A DNA stretch of 64,000 nt from Eucommia ulmoides (GCA_016647705.1 CM028328.1:43035429-43099428), one strand, 5' to 3'; positions 22,061 to 32,529 are shown, counted from the stretch's first letter. The notes: generated from the letters alone by a model not told the origin. Program-made: numbers and translations.

Positions 22061-22450
22061 TGTTGGCCTAGTATTTCGAGCTAAACCAGCTTCAATCCTT
22101 CTTGTCTTTGTTACATGGCATTCTTTTCTCAATAATTAATTTTGTTGGCCCAGTAGAATACCCAAGAGAGGGGGGGGGGGGGTGAATTGGGTATTTAAAA
22201 ATTATCAGAATAAAATTCAATAAATTAAATATTTAATTTTAATCCTAAATTAATTATTATCTTTATATCACAGCGGAATAATATAATCAACTAAGTGCAC
22301 ACCCAAATAACAAAAATAACAACGTAAATATAGCAACACACCAAAGATTTATACTGGTTCACCAAGCTACTTTTGGCTAATCCAGTCCCCCGAGCTCCAC
22401 GGAGGTCGCACCCACTAAAACCAAGATCCCTTTAAAGGTAGGAACCAAAC
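22061..22450 (-). repeat. 5' LTR (LTR B), distal part
   Basis: Minus-strand LTR end. GGCCAACA occurs twice, at 22061 and 22143 (as TGTTGGCC on the plus strand), with about 80 bases between. The LTR is cut at 22450 by the Sirevirus insertion and resumes at 32530 with the same sequence context (AACCAAAC / CAAACCCTCACACC). Confidence 0.85.
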
Positions 22451-23525
22451 TGTTGATCCCAAAATTTTGATGAACAATTAAGTATTGATGTTTGGTGGAA
22501 CTAATGTTTGATCAAGTGTTTCAGTGATTTAAAATTTCTGTAATGAAGATGTCAAATGGAATGGATGCTTAATGAAGATATTAAGATGATGAAGAAGTAT
22601 TAAGAGTTTGAAGAAATTAGGAAAAACAACCCAGGTAAATATTAACTCTTAATATCCCATTTAGGAACACACACATGGCACAAAATGGATCTTATATTTT
22701 ATGTGTATTTTTGTTAAGTATATATATTTTCTCCTATGTGAATTAAAAAGAAATATTTTTGAATGACTAAAATGGAATATAGTATTATTATTGGAGATTA
22801 TTTAAATATAAAAATGGACAAAGGGATGAAATTGTAAAAGAAAGTAGGTTAAAAACGAGATCAGAGAAATGATTCAGAAAGAGAAATTCGACTGAGGAGT
22901 TGACTGGAGAAAGAAGATGAAACATCCTGAATTGAAGAGTTGACCGACTGGTCGACCTGTGAAAACATCTGAAGTATCTGAATCTGCGAGTCGATCTAGT
23001 GGTTGACCGATGGAAGCACGACAAACTCTTCGAATCTGCGAGTCGACCGAGTAGTCAACCTAAGATCGCTGCGGCGATGGTTCGGATGCAAGCAGCGTTG
23101 GGCAGCCGATTGAATGTGCTGGTTCAGGATATTGTTTGATCCGATTTTAAATCCAAAAGTAGTAATTTTTGGTTAGGATTTGAGAGAACGGGAACCAAAC
23201 CCATACACTGATTCTTTTACAGACTAAGGAATCTTGGTTTTAGTAGGTGCGACTTCCGTGGAGCTCGAAGGACTGGATTAGCCAAGAGTAGCTTGGTGAA
23301 CCAGTATAAATATCTGGTGTGCTGCTTTCTTAATTTGTTTATCTTTGTTGTTTGGGTGTGCACTTAGACTTATTATAATTTCGCCGTGTTATAAAGATAA
23401 TAATTAATTTAGGCATAAAATTAATTATTTGATCCTAAATTAATTATTTGATTTATTAAATTTTATTCTGATTATTTTTAATTACCCAATTCACCTCCCC
23501 TCTTGGGTATTCTACTGGGCCAACA
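22451..23525 (+). repeat. 5' LTR of the Sirevirus, internally deleted and rearranged
   Basis: 1075 bp against 2127 bp for the 3' LTR. The segment matching 31152-32246, which includes the TATA box, is missing. In its place are 36 bases (23190-23225) in inverted orientation relative to the LTR. The four GTCGAC-type pairs at 22892-23060 remain. Confidence 0.88.
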
Positions 23526-23542
23526 ATTGGCATCAGAGCTGG
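23526..23542 (+). other. Primer-binding site
   Basis: ATTGGCATCAGAGCTGG directly after the LTR end CCAACA, of the initiator Met tRNA type usual in plant copia elements. Confidence 0.85.
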
Positions 23543-23576
23543 TTTAGCTCGAATCTATTTTACTAACAAAGATCAC

Positions 23577-25075
23577 ATGGCACACATAGTAGGCACACTA
23601 GGTGAGGGGCAGTCTATGCACCGACCACCTTTGTTTGCAGGTGAAAGTTACTCGTTTTGGAAAGACAGGATGATAGCCTTTCTTTAGGCTACAAATTATG
23701 ACGTGTGGTTAACAATCGAGGATGCTCCATTTATTCCAATGGAAAACGGAGTTGAGAAGAAGAAGGAACAACTCACTGCTTCCGATAAGCAGAAACTCTC
23801 TATTAATTCTTAAGTTATTAATATTCTCTTTTGTTCTTTAGATGCTAATGAGTATTTGAGAGTTTCAGGTTGTAAGTCTGCAAAGGAGATGAGAGATAAG
23901 CTACAAGTTACCCACGAAGGGACAAGTCAAGTGAAGCAGTCAAAAATTAATGCGCTTATGAGAAAATTTGAGCTGTTCAGGATGGAGAAAAATGAATTGA
24001 TTCTTGAGATGTACACTCTCCTCAACAACATATGCAATAGTATGAACCAACTTAGAAAACCATACTCCATGGAGGATAGAGTACGAAAGGTCCTAAGGTC
24101 CTTAACGAAAATATGGGAGTCAAAAGTGACGGTAATCGAGGAAGCTAAGGATCTTGGCAAATAGGACATCGATGATCTAATTGGTAATTTGATGACTCAT
24201 GAATCGACGATCAAAGGCTACGAGGATGATACCGGAAATAGCAACAGGAAATCCTTGGCACTAAAAGTTAAAAAAAATTGAAGAAGATGATGACAGTGAT
24301 GATGAAAGCCTTAATAGTGAGCAAGAGAAGAATGTATCACTTCTCACAAACAATTTTAGAAGAATGACTCGGGGCACATTCCGTGGGAAAAGAAATCTCA
24401 ACATGTCCGAAGTGAAATGCTACAACTGTCGTAAAACCGGTCATTTTCAAAATGATTGCCTAGAACTGAAGAAGGATAAATAAAAGGAGAAGAAAAAGAA
24501 AGAAAAGAAGAAAGCAAAGAAGAGTAAGAAGAAATCTATGAAGGCTACTTGTGATGATATTGATTCAAGTAGCTCGGAAGAATCAAATAGTGAGGATTCG
24601 TCAATACTTGCATTAATGGCCACTGGTGGTGAGGTAACAAATTGTTCAAGTTCTTGTCCTTTAAATTTTGAAGAATTATTTGATGTTTATCAAGAACTCT
24701 CACATGATTATAAAAACCTGTGTTCTAAAATAAATGTCCTTCAAAGTACAATTAACACATTAAACAAACAAGTGGTGGATTTTGAATTTGAAAACAATGG
24801 GTTGAAATCTAAATTGACAGATTTGCAATCAAATATTCTCAAATTTACCGGTGGTGAAAACAATTTAAAAATGCTTTTGGAAAGTTCATGTGGAGTTTTT
24901 GATAAGGCCGGTGTTGGATTTCAGAAATTTTTTAAACAAAAACGCTTTCATAAATTCTTTTCTGAAACTAAGGATCTTGTTAGATATTTTAAATGTAACG
25001 TTGTGGGGCATACTATTCGTAGATGTTTTGCAAAACTATCTAACTGTAGACAAGTTTGGGTTCCAAAATGAACAA
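23577..25075 (+). pseudogene. Sirevirus gag
   Basis: Capsid protein. The start ATG at 23577 gives MAHIVGTLGEGQSM, then FAGESYSFWKDRMIAFL (N-terminal signature), LFCSLDANEYLRVSGCKSAK, LQVTHEGTSQVKQSKINAL and RKVLRSLTKIWESKVTVIEE. A first zinc knuckle CYNCRKTGHFQNDC lies at about 24419-24460. After a frameshift near 24270 come the Ser/Glu-rich stretch (24538 on), a coiled-coil region (NVLQSTINTLNKQVVDFEFE) and a second knuckle with its first Cys lost (YFKCNVVGHTIRRCF, about 24985-25030). Stops at 23683 (TAG), 23811 (TAA) and 24162 (TAG) are in frame with the start. Confidence 0.9.
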
Positions 25076-25441
25076 AAATTGTCCCGACTAACAAGATCGG
25101 ACCCATGTAGGCTGGGTACCACTTAGGAACTATTCGAGGTGCTCCTTGTAGGTTATTCTAAAAGTATCAATAAGTAAGGACAAATGGTTCTTGGATAGTG
25201 GTTGTTCTCGACACATGACGAGAGATAAAGGAAAATTTTACATCTTTGACACCTAAAGATGGAGGTCATGTGACTTTCGGAGACAACGCAAAGGGTAAAA
25301 TTATCGGTATAGGTAATATTGGAAATGATACTACTATGATTAAAGATATGTTACTAGTTGATGGACTTAAACATAATTTGTTTAGTATTAGTTAACTATC
25401 TGACAAGGAATACAATGTTATATTTGATCATGATAAATACA
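25076..25441 (+). pseudogene. Copia protease domain, cut by a solo LTR
   Basis: The aspartic protease motif WFLDSGCSRHMTRDKGKF is read from about 25185, with the catalytic Asp codon at 25194-25196. A frameshift follows, then GHVTFGDNAKGKIIGIGNIG and LVDGLKHNLFSIS, a TAA at about 25395 where Gln is usual, and LSDKEYNVIFDHDK. The chain stops at the insertion point of the LTR at 25442 and resumes at 27337 with IIKNSHDSSILLVASRFENV. Confidence 0.85.
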
Positions 25442-27336
25442 TGTACGACGAAGGATTCTACTATCCTTCGTGTATATAACTACTCGCAAGTGTACGAGGT
25501 CAAAGTTTTAGTATAGTGTGATCATGAAAGATCGAGTTATCGTATCCATAGGGATTGGTGTCGTTACTATCGAATACCGCGTTTGTCGTAACCTAATTTT
25601 ATCTAGACGAAAAACAAATGTATTTAATTAATTAAACTAATACTAATATAACCTAAATTAACTAAACTAATATGCTAATATGTTTTAGGATGAAGAATTT
25701 CCTAGGGATTAACGTGTTTACAAATGCGTGTTCGATCTTGATTTACTTACGTTTACGGTGTTCGACCTATTTGACAACCTTGGTACGTAAAATCCACTGT
25801 CACCTCTCCCGAGTGTAAGACAGGAGAATACATGACTTCGAGTCAATGAAGAAGTCTCCCTCAACGTCTTAATAACCCTAGGTCACGTGAGTCTCGCCCA
25901 GCATCATTGATTGCACACAATCCAACTCTCTCCTGGGTTATTGGATCGTGCGTTTTATTTTACCCTATCGACAATCTCCGTTCGTAAACTCTCTCGCCAC
26001 CTCTCTCGAGTGTAAGACAGGGGATATAACGCAACTTCGAGTCAACGAAGAAGTCCCTCTCAACATCTTAACGACCCTAGGTAGCATGAGTCTTTGCGCC
26101 AACATCATTGATTGTCCACGATTCAAACCCCGATCGGGTTATAAAATTGTGGCGTTTGTTTACCCTAATTTGAATCCAGGGTTTGTCAAAACCCCGTATT
26201 CTCCATTTATCAATCCAAGCATAATAAACAAACAATACGATAAACACAATCAAACTACGAAGAACAAACATAAACGCAACACCGAAATCATCCAAACAAA
26301 CATATTTATAAATATATCATTAATCCCTACTACAATCCATATTTAACTCGTGGGAATAACCGTATAAACATATAAATCAAGCTAAACATGCTCACATGAA
26401 CCTAAGATAAAGAAATAAGGAAAAACAATTGAAGAACTTAGCCTCGTCCGAAGATAAACCGCTAAGAACGCTCAACGATCGATTCATCGTCTTCTCCACT
26501 TTGGGATGTGAGCTCCACCTCTAAAACACCTAAACTATAGGCTAAATATAGCCTAAGGTGCCCAAATGGCTGAGGGGTTCACAAAGAGGGGAGAGGGAAT
26601 GGTATTTATAGCAAAAATATCTCAAAATATCTAATAAATATCAAGGTTGTGTCAGGGGTTTTTGCCTAGGCGCAAGGTTTTTTGCCTAGGCGGTGGTAGG
26701 TCGGTTAACTTTCTGCCACTTTTTCGCCTAGGCGGTGGAATTCTCGCCTAGGCGAAGGTACTGCAGGTTTGAATTTTGTTTTAACTATAACTTCTTCATA
26801 CGAACTCCGATTGAGGTGATTCAAAAACCTATGGAAAGATAAGAAAACGATCTAAGACTTCCATGTTTTGAGTATGTCCAAAATTGGATTCAATAATTGT
26901 CCAAAATAGCCTTAAAGTTACAGCACCTGTACCGACTTTGCAGGTTTGGTGACCGCCTAGGCGAAGAAGTAAGTGGTGGACTTAGAAATGTTTCTATTGG
27001 GGTTTCCGCCTAGGGGGAGGAATTTATGGATTAGGTGGTGGGCTGTCAACAGCCTTTTGTCATTCTCAGCATCTTCACTGCCTAGGCGGAGGTCTGGACG
27101 CCTAGGCGGTGGGCTTCCTTCATAATTTTGCCTCCTTGCTTATTTATCCACCGTAACTTCGACCCGCCTTCGGTTCGATCTTATCGTTTTCGCTCCAATT
27201 TCCTATTTTTTTGCCCTACACACCTGATTTAATACAAAAAAGATAAAAACTAATTAAAATATAATAAAATACTATATAAACGCTCAAAAACCAACTTAAT
27301 TCGGTTTAGAAATACATAGGTAGATCACACCTATCA
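25442..27336 (-). mobile_element. Solo LTR, GCCTAGGC family, copy 1
   Basis: 1895 bp, TG...CA ends. Flanks ATACA (25437-25441) and ATGCA (27337-27341) are a 5-bp target duplication with one mismatch, and the interrupted protein frame rejoins cleanly when it is removed. A minus-strand TATAAATA (26610-26603) sets the transcription direction. U3 upstream of it holds GCCTAGGC pairs. Downstream, two 197-bp tandem units lie at 25773-25969 and 25970-26166. The 3' end forms a hairpin. The parent family is not recognised; related copies are at 37397 and 52244. Confidence 0.85.
26660..27110. promoter_or_regulatory. Array of paired GCCTAGGC palindromes (20-bp pitch)
   Basis: Pairs start at 26664/26684, 26726/26746 and 27080/27100, each exactly 20 bp apart. 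A degenerate pair near 27008 is spaced 21 bp, and a single site lies at about 26955. The array is upstream of the minus-strand TATA box at 26610. GTGG or GAGG usually follows the palindrome. Confidence 0.65.
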
Positions 27337-28620
27337 ATGCATCATTAAGAATAGTCATGATAGTAGTATTTTGCTAGTTGCATCACGTTTTGAGAATGTT
27401 TATACTTGTTCTTTTGATGATTTTAATTCTCAAAATTTATCTTGTTTGAATGCTTTATCTGAGAATTGTTGGTTATGGCATAGAAGACTTGGGCATGCAG
27501 TTAATTTCTAACTTATCTAAGAAGAGTCTTGTACATGGCCTACCGGATTTGAAATATGTGAAGGATAAAGTATGTGATGCATGTCAATTAGGCAAGCAAG
27601 TTAGATCACCATTTAAGAAAAAGATGTACACATACACGTCTAGATGTCTTGAATTATTGCATCTTGATTTATTTGGGCCTAATTCTGTAGCTAGTTTTGG
27701 TGGTAAGTTCTATGTATTTGTTATAGTTGATGACTATTCTAGACTTACCTGGGTATACTTTCTTGCTAAGAAAAATGAAGTTGCTTCCGTACTAGCTAAA
27801 TTTTTGTAAACGTGTTCAAAATGAGAAGTAATATTCTATTATTAACATTCGTAGTGACAGAGGAAGAGAATTTAAGAATGATGAAGTGATAAGCTACTGT
27901 GATGAGCATGGTTATGCTCATAACTCTTTTGCACTAAGATCACCGCAACAAAATGGTGTAGTAGAAAGGAAGAACAAAACGCTTCAAGAGATGGTCAGAA
28001 CAATGCTAAATGAAAATCGTTTACCAATCTACTTCTGGGCCAAAGTAGTAAGTACCGCTTGTCACGTGGTAAACTGGGTATCAATTCGTAGAGGGTTTAA
28101 CAAAATCTCATATGAAATCTGGAATGGTAGGACTCCTAATATTTCATATTTTAAAGTCTTTAGGTGCAAATATTTAATTTTGAATGACAAGGATAATCTT
28201 GGTAAATTTGATGCTAAATCCGATTATGGGATTTTCCTTGGATATGCTATTAACAGTAAAGCTTATAGAGTTTATAATAAACGTACTTTTGTAGTAGAAG
28301 AAACTATGCATGTTGTGTTTGAGGAAGTTGATCCATACTTGTCGGGAAAGGTTTTGGATGATGATGATGCAGGTATCTTAAATAACCAAAACCAAGGTAT
28401 TGATGCACCAAAGGAGTCTCAACAAGAGGAGGAACCTAAGGAGAAGGATTCAACTTTACTAAGAGCTATAAAGAAAGTACCAGGGTATTCAATTAAAGAA
28501 ATCATAAGTAATTTCGAAAAAGGTGTAAGTACTCGATCTTCTCTTAGGGATATAATTAATCTTGCTTTCTTATCTCAAATTGAGCCTAAAAATATAAGTG
28601 AGGCTCTAATTGATGAATCT
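27337..28620 (+). pseudogene. Copia GAG-pre-integrase and integrase
   Basis: Integrase region. LLVASRFENVYTC and WLWHRRLGHA (first His pair) are followed by a stop and a frameshift near 27510, then LVHGLPDLKYVKDKVCDACQ, completing the HHCC zinc site. Core: first Asp in LELLHLDLFGP (about 27664), then FVIVDDYSRLTWVYFLAKK. A frameshift near 27810 precedes NIRSDRGREF (second Asp, 27856) and SPQQNGVVERKN (Glu, 27964). The C-terminal part shows WNGRTPNISYFKVF, DNLGKFDAKSDYGIFLGYA and YNKRTFVVEETMHVVFEE, as in Sirevirus polyproteins, and an acidic linker. All three catalytic residues are kept; frameshifts inactivate it. Confidence 0.9.
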
Positions 28621-29570
28621 TGAATCTCCGCAATGCAAGATGAATTAGTTCAATTTGAGCGGAACAAAGTATGGTGTCTTATTCCGAGACTGGATTTTCA
28701 TCTAGTTATTGGTACTAAATGGGTATTTAGAAACAAAAAGGACGAATCTGGTATGGTAATTAGAAATAAAGTAAGATTAGTGGCACATGGCTATAATCAA
28801 GAGAAAGGAATTGATTATGATGAAACTTATGCTCTTGTTGCTAGACTAGGAGCAATTAGAATGCTACTCGCCTTTACATGTTCACGTAATTTTAAGTTAT
28901 ATCAAATGGATTTAAAGAGTGTATTTCTAAATGGCTTTCTAGCTGAAGAAGTTTATGTGGAACAACCCCCGGGATTTGAAAGTGACAAATTTGCCGATCA
29001 TGTATTTAAACTTCGTAAGGCTTTGTACGGACTCAAACAAGCTTCGAGAGTTTGGTATGAGAGACTTACCCGATACTTGATCGAAAATGATTTTCCAAGG
29101 GGTATTTGTGATATAACACTATTTATAAAGCAAACTGATTTTGATATCCTATTAGTACAAATATATGTTGATGATATTATTTTTGGATCTACTAATAAGG
29201 ATCTTTACCAAGAGTTTGCTATGATAATGCAGGTTGAATTTGAAATGAGTATGATGGGAGAGTTGAATTTCTTTCTTAGATTGCAAATTAAGTAAACCAA
29301 AGAAGGGATATTTATAAACCAAGCTAAATACACCAAGGAGTTGTTAAAGAAATATGGCTTGGAAGGAGCTAAAGAGTACAAAACTCCTATAGCAACGACT
29401 ACAAAAATTAAAAAAGACGATATAGGCAAAAGTGTTAATAAAAAGATGTATCGAGGTATGATTGGTAGCTTGCTGTATTTAACTGCTAGTAGACCTGACA
29501 TTATGTATAGTGTTTGTCTTTATTCTAGGTTTCAGTCTTGTCCTAAAGAATCCCACTTGACTGCGGTTAA
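28621..29570 (+). pseudogene. Copia reverse transcriptase
   Basis: A TGA at 28621 in a place where Trp is usual opens the domain. It is followed by MQDELVQFERNKVWCLIPR, GTKWVFRNKKDESGMVIRNK, ARLGAIRMLLAFTCSRNF, QMDLKSVFLNGFLAEEVYVE, QPPGFESDKFADHVFKLRKA, LYGLKQASRVWYERL and the catalytic QIYVDDIIFGSTN (YVDD at 29164-29175). Then MSMMGELNFFLRLQIK, a TAA at 29293, and GSLLYLTASRPDIMYSVCLY. It is in one frame with the integrase C-terminus. The active site is intact but the chain is broken by stops. Confidence 0.92.
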
Positions 29571-30122
29571 GTGATTTTTTGTTATTTAAAGGGGACGACT
29601 GACCTAGGATTATGGTATCCTAGGGGGAGTAATTTTAAATTTGTAAGTTACTCCGACGCTGACTTTGCTGGTTGCAAAGTTGAGCGAAAAAGTACAAGCG
29701 GATCATGTCATTTGTTAGGACATGCTTTAGTTTCTTGGTCAAGCAAGAAATAGAATTCGATAGCCTTGTCTACTACTGAGGTTGAATACATGGCAGCTGG
29801 TAACTCTTGTGCTCAAATTTTATATATTAAGCAACAGTTAAATGATTTTGGAATATGTATGGAGGAGGTCTCGATCTTTTGTGATAATAAAAGTACTATA
29901 TGTCTAAGTAAGAATCCTACACAGCACTCACGAACTAAGCACATAGAGATTAGACATCACTTTATTCGTGATCACGTTCAGAAAAGAGATATTATTATTG
30001 AGTATATTGATATCTCTGACCAGCTTGTTGATGTTTTTACCAAACTACTAGCGGAAGATCAGTTTGTGAAAATTATTCGCGGTTTGGGTATGGCTAGGCA
30101 TAATGATGTTTGCCTAGAGTGA
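29571..30122 (+). pseudogene. Copia RNase H
   Basis: After an in-frame TGA and a frameshift at a T-run near 29573 the chain continues with IFCYLKGTTDLGLWYP, FVSYSDADFAGCKVERKSTS (first Asp), HLLGHALVSWSSKK, TAG (29751), then LSTTEVEYMAAGNSCAQILY (Glu), VSIFCDNKSTICLSKNPTQH (Asp), RTKHIEIRHHFIRDHV and the C-terminal ISDQLVDVFTKLLAEDQFVK. It ends with a natural-looking stop at 30120. This is the last domain of the polyprotein. Confidence 0.9.
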
Positions 30123-30169
30123 GTTACATGTGTGTTGTTTTCTCATTTTCTACCTAAATTTATTTTTGA

Positions 30170-30402
30170 AGATGACAAAGGGGGAGAAATGAGTGATGTT
30201 TTATTTAGGGGGAGTATTCTAAAACTGTGTTTTAAAAAGTTTTCATAAAAATGGAGGAATTTTTAAATTGTGCATTATTGAAATCTTCATTGTGATGCTT
30301 TAATGAGTTAAAAAACCCATCCTCGGGTTTAGGGGGAGTGTGACTATATTTTATTTTAAAAAAAAGATCAAAGTTAATTATCATCATAAAAAATGGGGAG
30401 AT
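30170..30402 (+). other. Series of polypurine tracts before the 3' LTR
   Basis: AAAGGGGGAGAAATGAG (about 30177), AGGGGGAGTA (about 30207), AGGGGGAGTG (about 30331) and AAAAAATGGGGAGA (30388-30401). The last adjoins the 3' LTR and is the likely primer for plus-strand synthesis. Multiple tracts are a known Sirevirus feature. Confidence 0.75.
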
Positions 30403-32529
30403 TGTTGATCCCAAGATTTTGATGAACAATTAAGTATTGATGTTTTGGTAGAACTAATGTTTGATCAAGTGTTTCAGTGATTTAAAGTTCCTGTAATGAA
30501 GATGTCAAATGGAATGGATGCTTAATAAAGATATCAAGATGATGAAGAAGTATTAAGAGTTTGAAGAAATTAGGGAAAACAACCTAGGTAAATATTAACT
30601 CTTAATATCCCATTTAGGAACACACGCATGGCACATAATGAATCTTATATTTTATGTACGTTTTTGTTGAGTATATTTATTTGCTCCTATGTGAATTAAA
30701 AAGAAATATTTTTGAATAACTAAAATAAAATATGAGATTATTAGTGGAGATTATTTAAATATAAAAATGGACAAATGGATAAAATTGTAAAAGAAAGTAG
30801 GTTAAAAATGAGATCAGAGAAGTGATTCAGAAAGAGGAAGTCGACTGAGGAGTCGACCGAAGATGGAAGATGAAATATCCTGAATTGAAGAGTCGACTGA
30901 CCGATCGACCTGTGAAAACATCTAAACTCTCCAAATCTGCAAGTCGATCTAGCGGTCGACCGGTGGAAGCATGACAAACTCTCTGAATCTGTGAGTTAAC
31001 CGAGCAGTCGACCTAAGATCGCTGTGGCGATGGTTCGGATGCAAACAGCGTTGGGCAGTCGACTGGGCAGTTGACTGAATGTGCTGGTTCAGGATATTGT
31101 TTGATCCGATTTTAAATCCAAAAGTAACCGTTTTTGGTTAGGATTTGAGAGAGATTTCAGGAATATTCTTAATGTTTAAGATATGGTTCATATACTAATT
31201 AAATCCTTTCAATATAGTTAATTAAATATTAATGTTTCTCAATTTAGTAATTAAAATGGATTCTACACTTATTTATTTTGATTGAGAAATACTTTGGGGA
31301 TTTAATTGAGAGTTTTAAAAGTTGTTATTAAGTGAAATTGAACCTAAATAAAGTCCTTATGTTATAAGGGGTCTATAAGAGTATTTTATTGTCATGACAC
31401 TTGTAAACTAACCGTTAGGAGGCTGATTACATGTGCATTTATATAGACCTGCGAATTTTCTAAGTAAGGCAATCATTCTAAGAGAGAAAATCAGTTTTAT
31501 ATCATTTTAAGAAAACTTTTATAAGAGTTATCATTCTACGATATTGTGAGCTATTCTAAGAGTGATTCTGATAATCAATTGCAATTAATTTTTACTGATA
31601 CCGGAATTGGAGCTACATTTTTCTAATCATTAATACTGTGGATTCCGGGTAAGATATTTTCATACTGATTGTTGCTTGTTTATTATTTTATTTTTGGAAA
31701 TTGATCTTAGAAATTGTTTTTGATTTTTGAAAAAAATAATTTTTTAAACAATTTCTTGAATCTGATTACGTGCTCCAATTTGCTACCTGTATCTTGTTAA
31801 AATCAGATTTCTGCATCTCACATATTTCTATCACTAGTTGGGATATTGATTGAGTTTTTATTTGATTGGGGTGGTAGAAGATCCGGGTGAGATTTACTTA
31901 TTAATTTTTGTATTAGTGAGTTGCGACGGATTAAATATCATTGGGGATATTTAATCGAGGGTAGCAGGGTTTTAGTCTTTTCCTGTAAAGAGATTAAGGT
32001 AGTGATTCTTTCTGGATAAGAATTGTTCTTATTTTTTAGTGTGTTTGTAACGGTTCAATCCTTACCGGGTAAAAGGATATTTGGAGTGTTTTGGTGAGGT
32101 TGTGATTCTTGAGCCTTGTGTTAAAAACAATTAGATTATTCTTTATCCTGTAAAAAGTAGATGTTATTCCTTAGCCTGAGAAAAGAAAATTGTAAAAGTT
32201 GATTCTGAGCCTGTAAAAGAATCGGTGTGTGGGTTTGGTTCCTACCTTTAAAGGAACTTGGTTTTAGTGGGTGCGACCTCCATGGAGCTCGGGAGACTGA
32301 ATTAGCCAAGAGTAGTTTGGTGAACCAGTATAAATCTCTGGTGTGCTGCTGTCTTAATTCGTTTATATTTGTTGTTTGGGTGTGCACTTGGACTTATTAT
32401 AATTTCGCTGTGTTATAAAGATAATAATTAATTTAGGCATAAAATTAATTATTTGATTTTTTGAATTTTATTCTGATTATTTTTAATTACCTAATTCACC
32501 CCCTTCTTGGGTATTATACTGGGCCATCA
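30403..32529 (+). repeat. 3' LTR of the Sirevirus
   Basis: 2127 bp, from TGTTGATCCCAAG to GGGCCATCA, followed by the target duplication CAAAC. A TTTATATAGACC box (about 31438) is the likely TATA element. U3 carries five GTCGAC-type pairs at 30839-31075. Confidence 0.9.
30839..31075. promoter_or_regulatory. Array of five GTCGAC-type pairs (12-bp pitch)
   Basis: Five pairs with hexamer starts 12 bp apart, for example GTCGAC TGAGGA GTCGAC (about 30840) and GTCGAC TGGGCA GTTGAC (31058/31070). The 6-bp spacer differs in each pair. The array sits in U3, about 370 bp before the TATA box. Confidence 0.65.

Larger units (their letters stand above)
22451..32529 (+). mobile_element. Sirevirus-type Ty1/copia retrotransposon, complete structure, coding dead
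   Basis: 5' LTR 22451-23525, primer-binding site, gag, protease, integrase, reverse transcriptase, RNase H, several polypurine tracts and 3' LTR 30403-32529. Target duplication CAAAC lies at 22446-22450 and 32530-32534. The order integrase before reverse transcriptase defines Ty1/copia. LTRs of about 2 kb and repeated polypurine tracts fit the Sirevirus lineage. It landed in the LTR of a member of the same family. A 1.9-kb solo LTR interrupts it between protease and integrase. Confidence 0.92.

Noticed and set aside
25442..27336. The three GCCTAGGC elements as Helitrons, because of the hairpin near one end
   Set aside because: No TC start or CTRR end, and all three have TG...CA or near-TG...CA termini with 5-bp target duplications, which fits solo LTRs.
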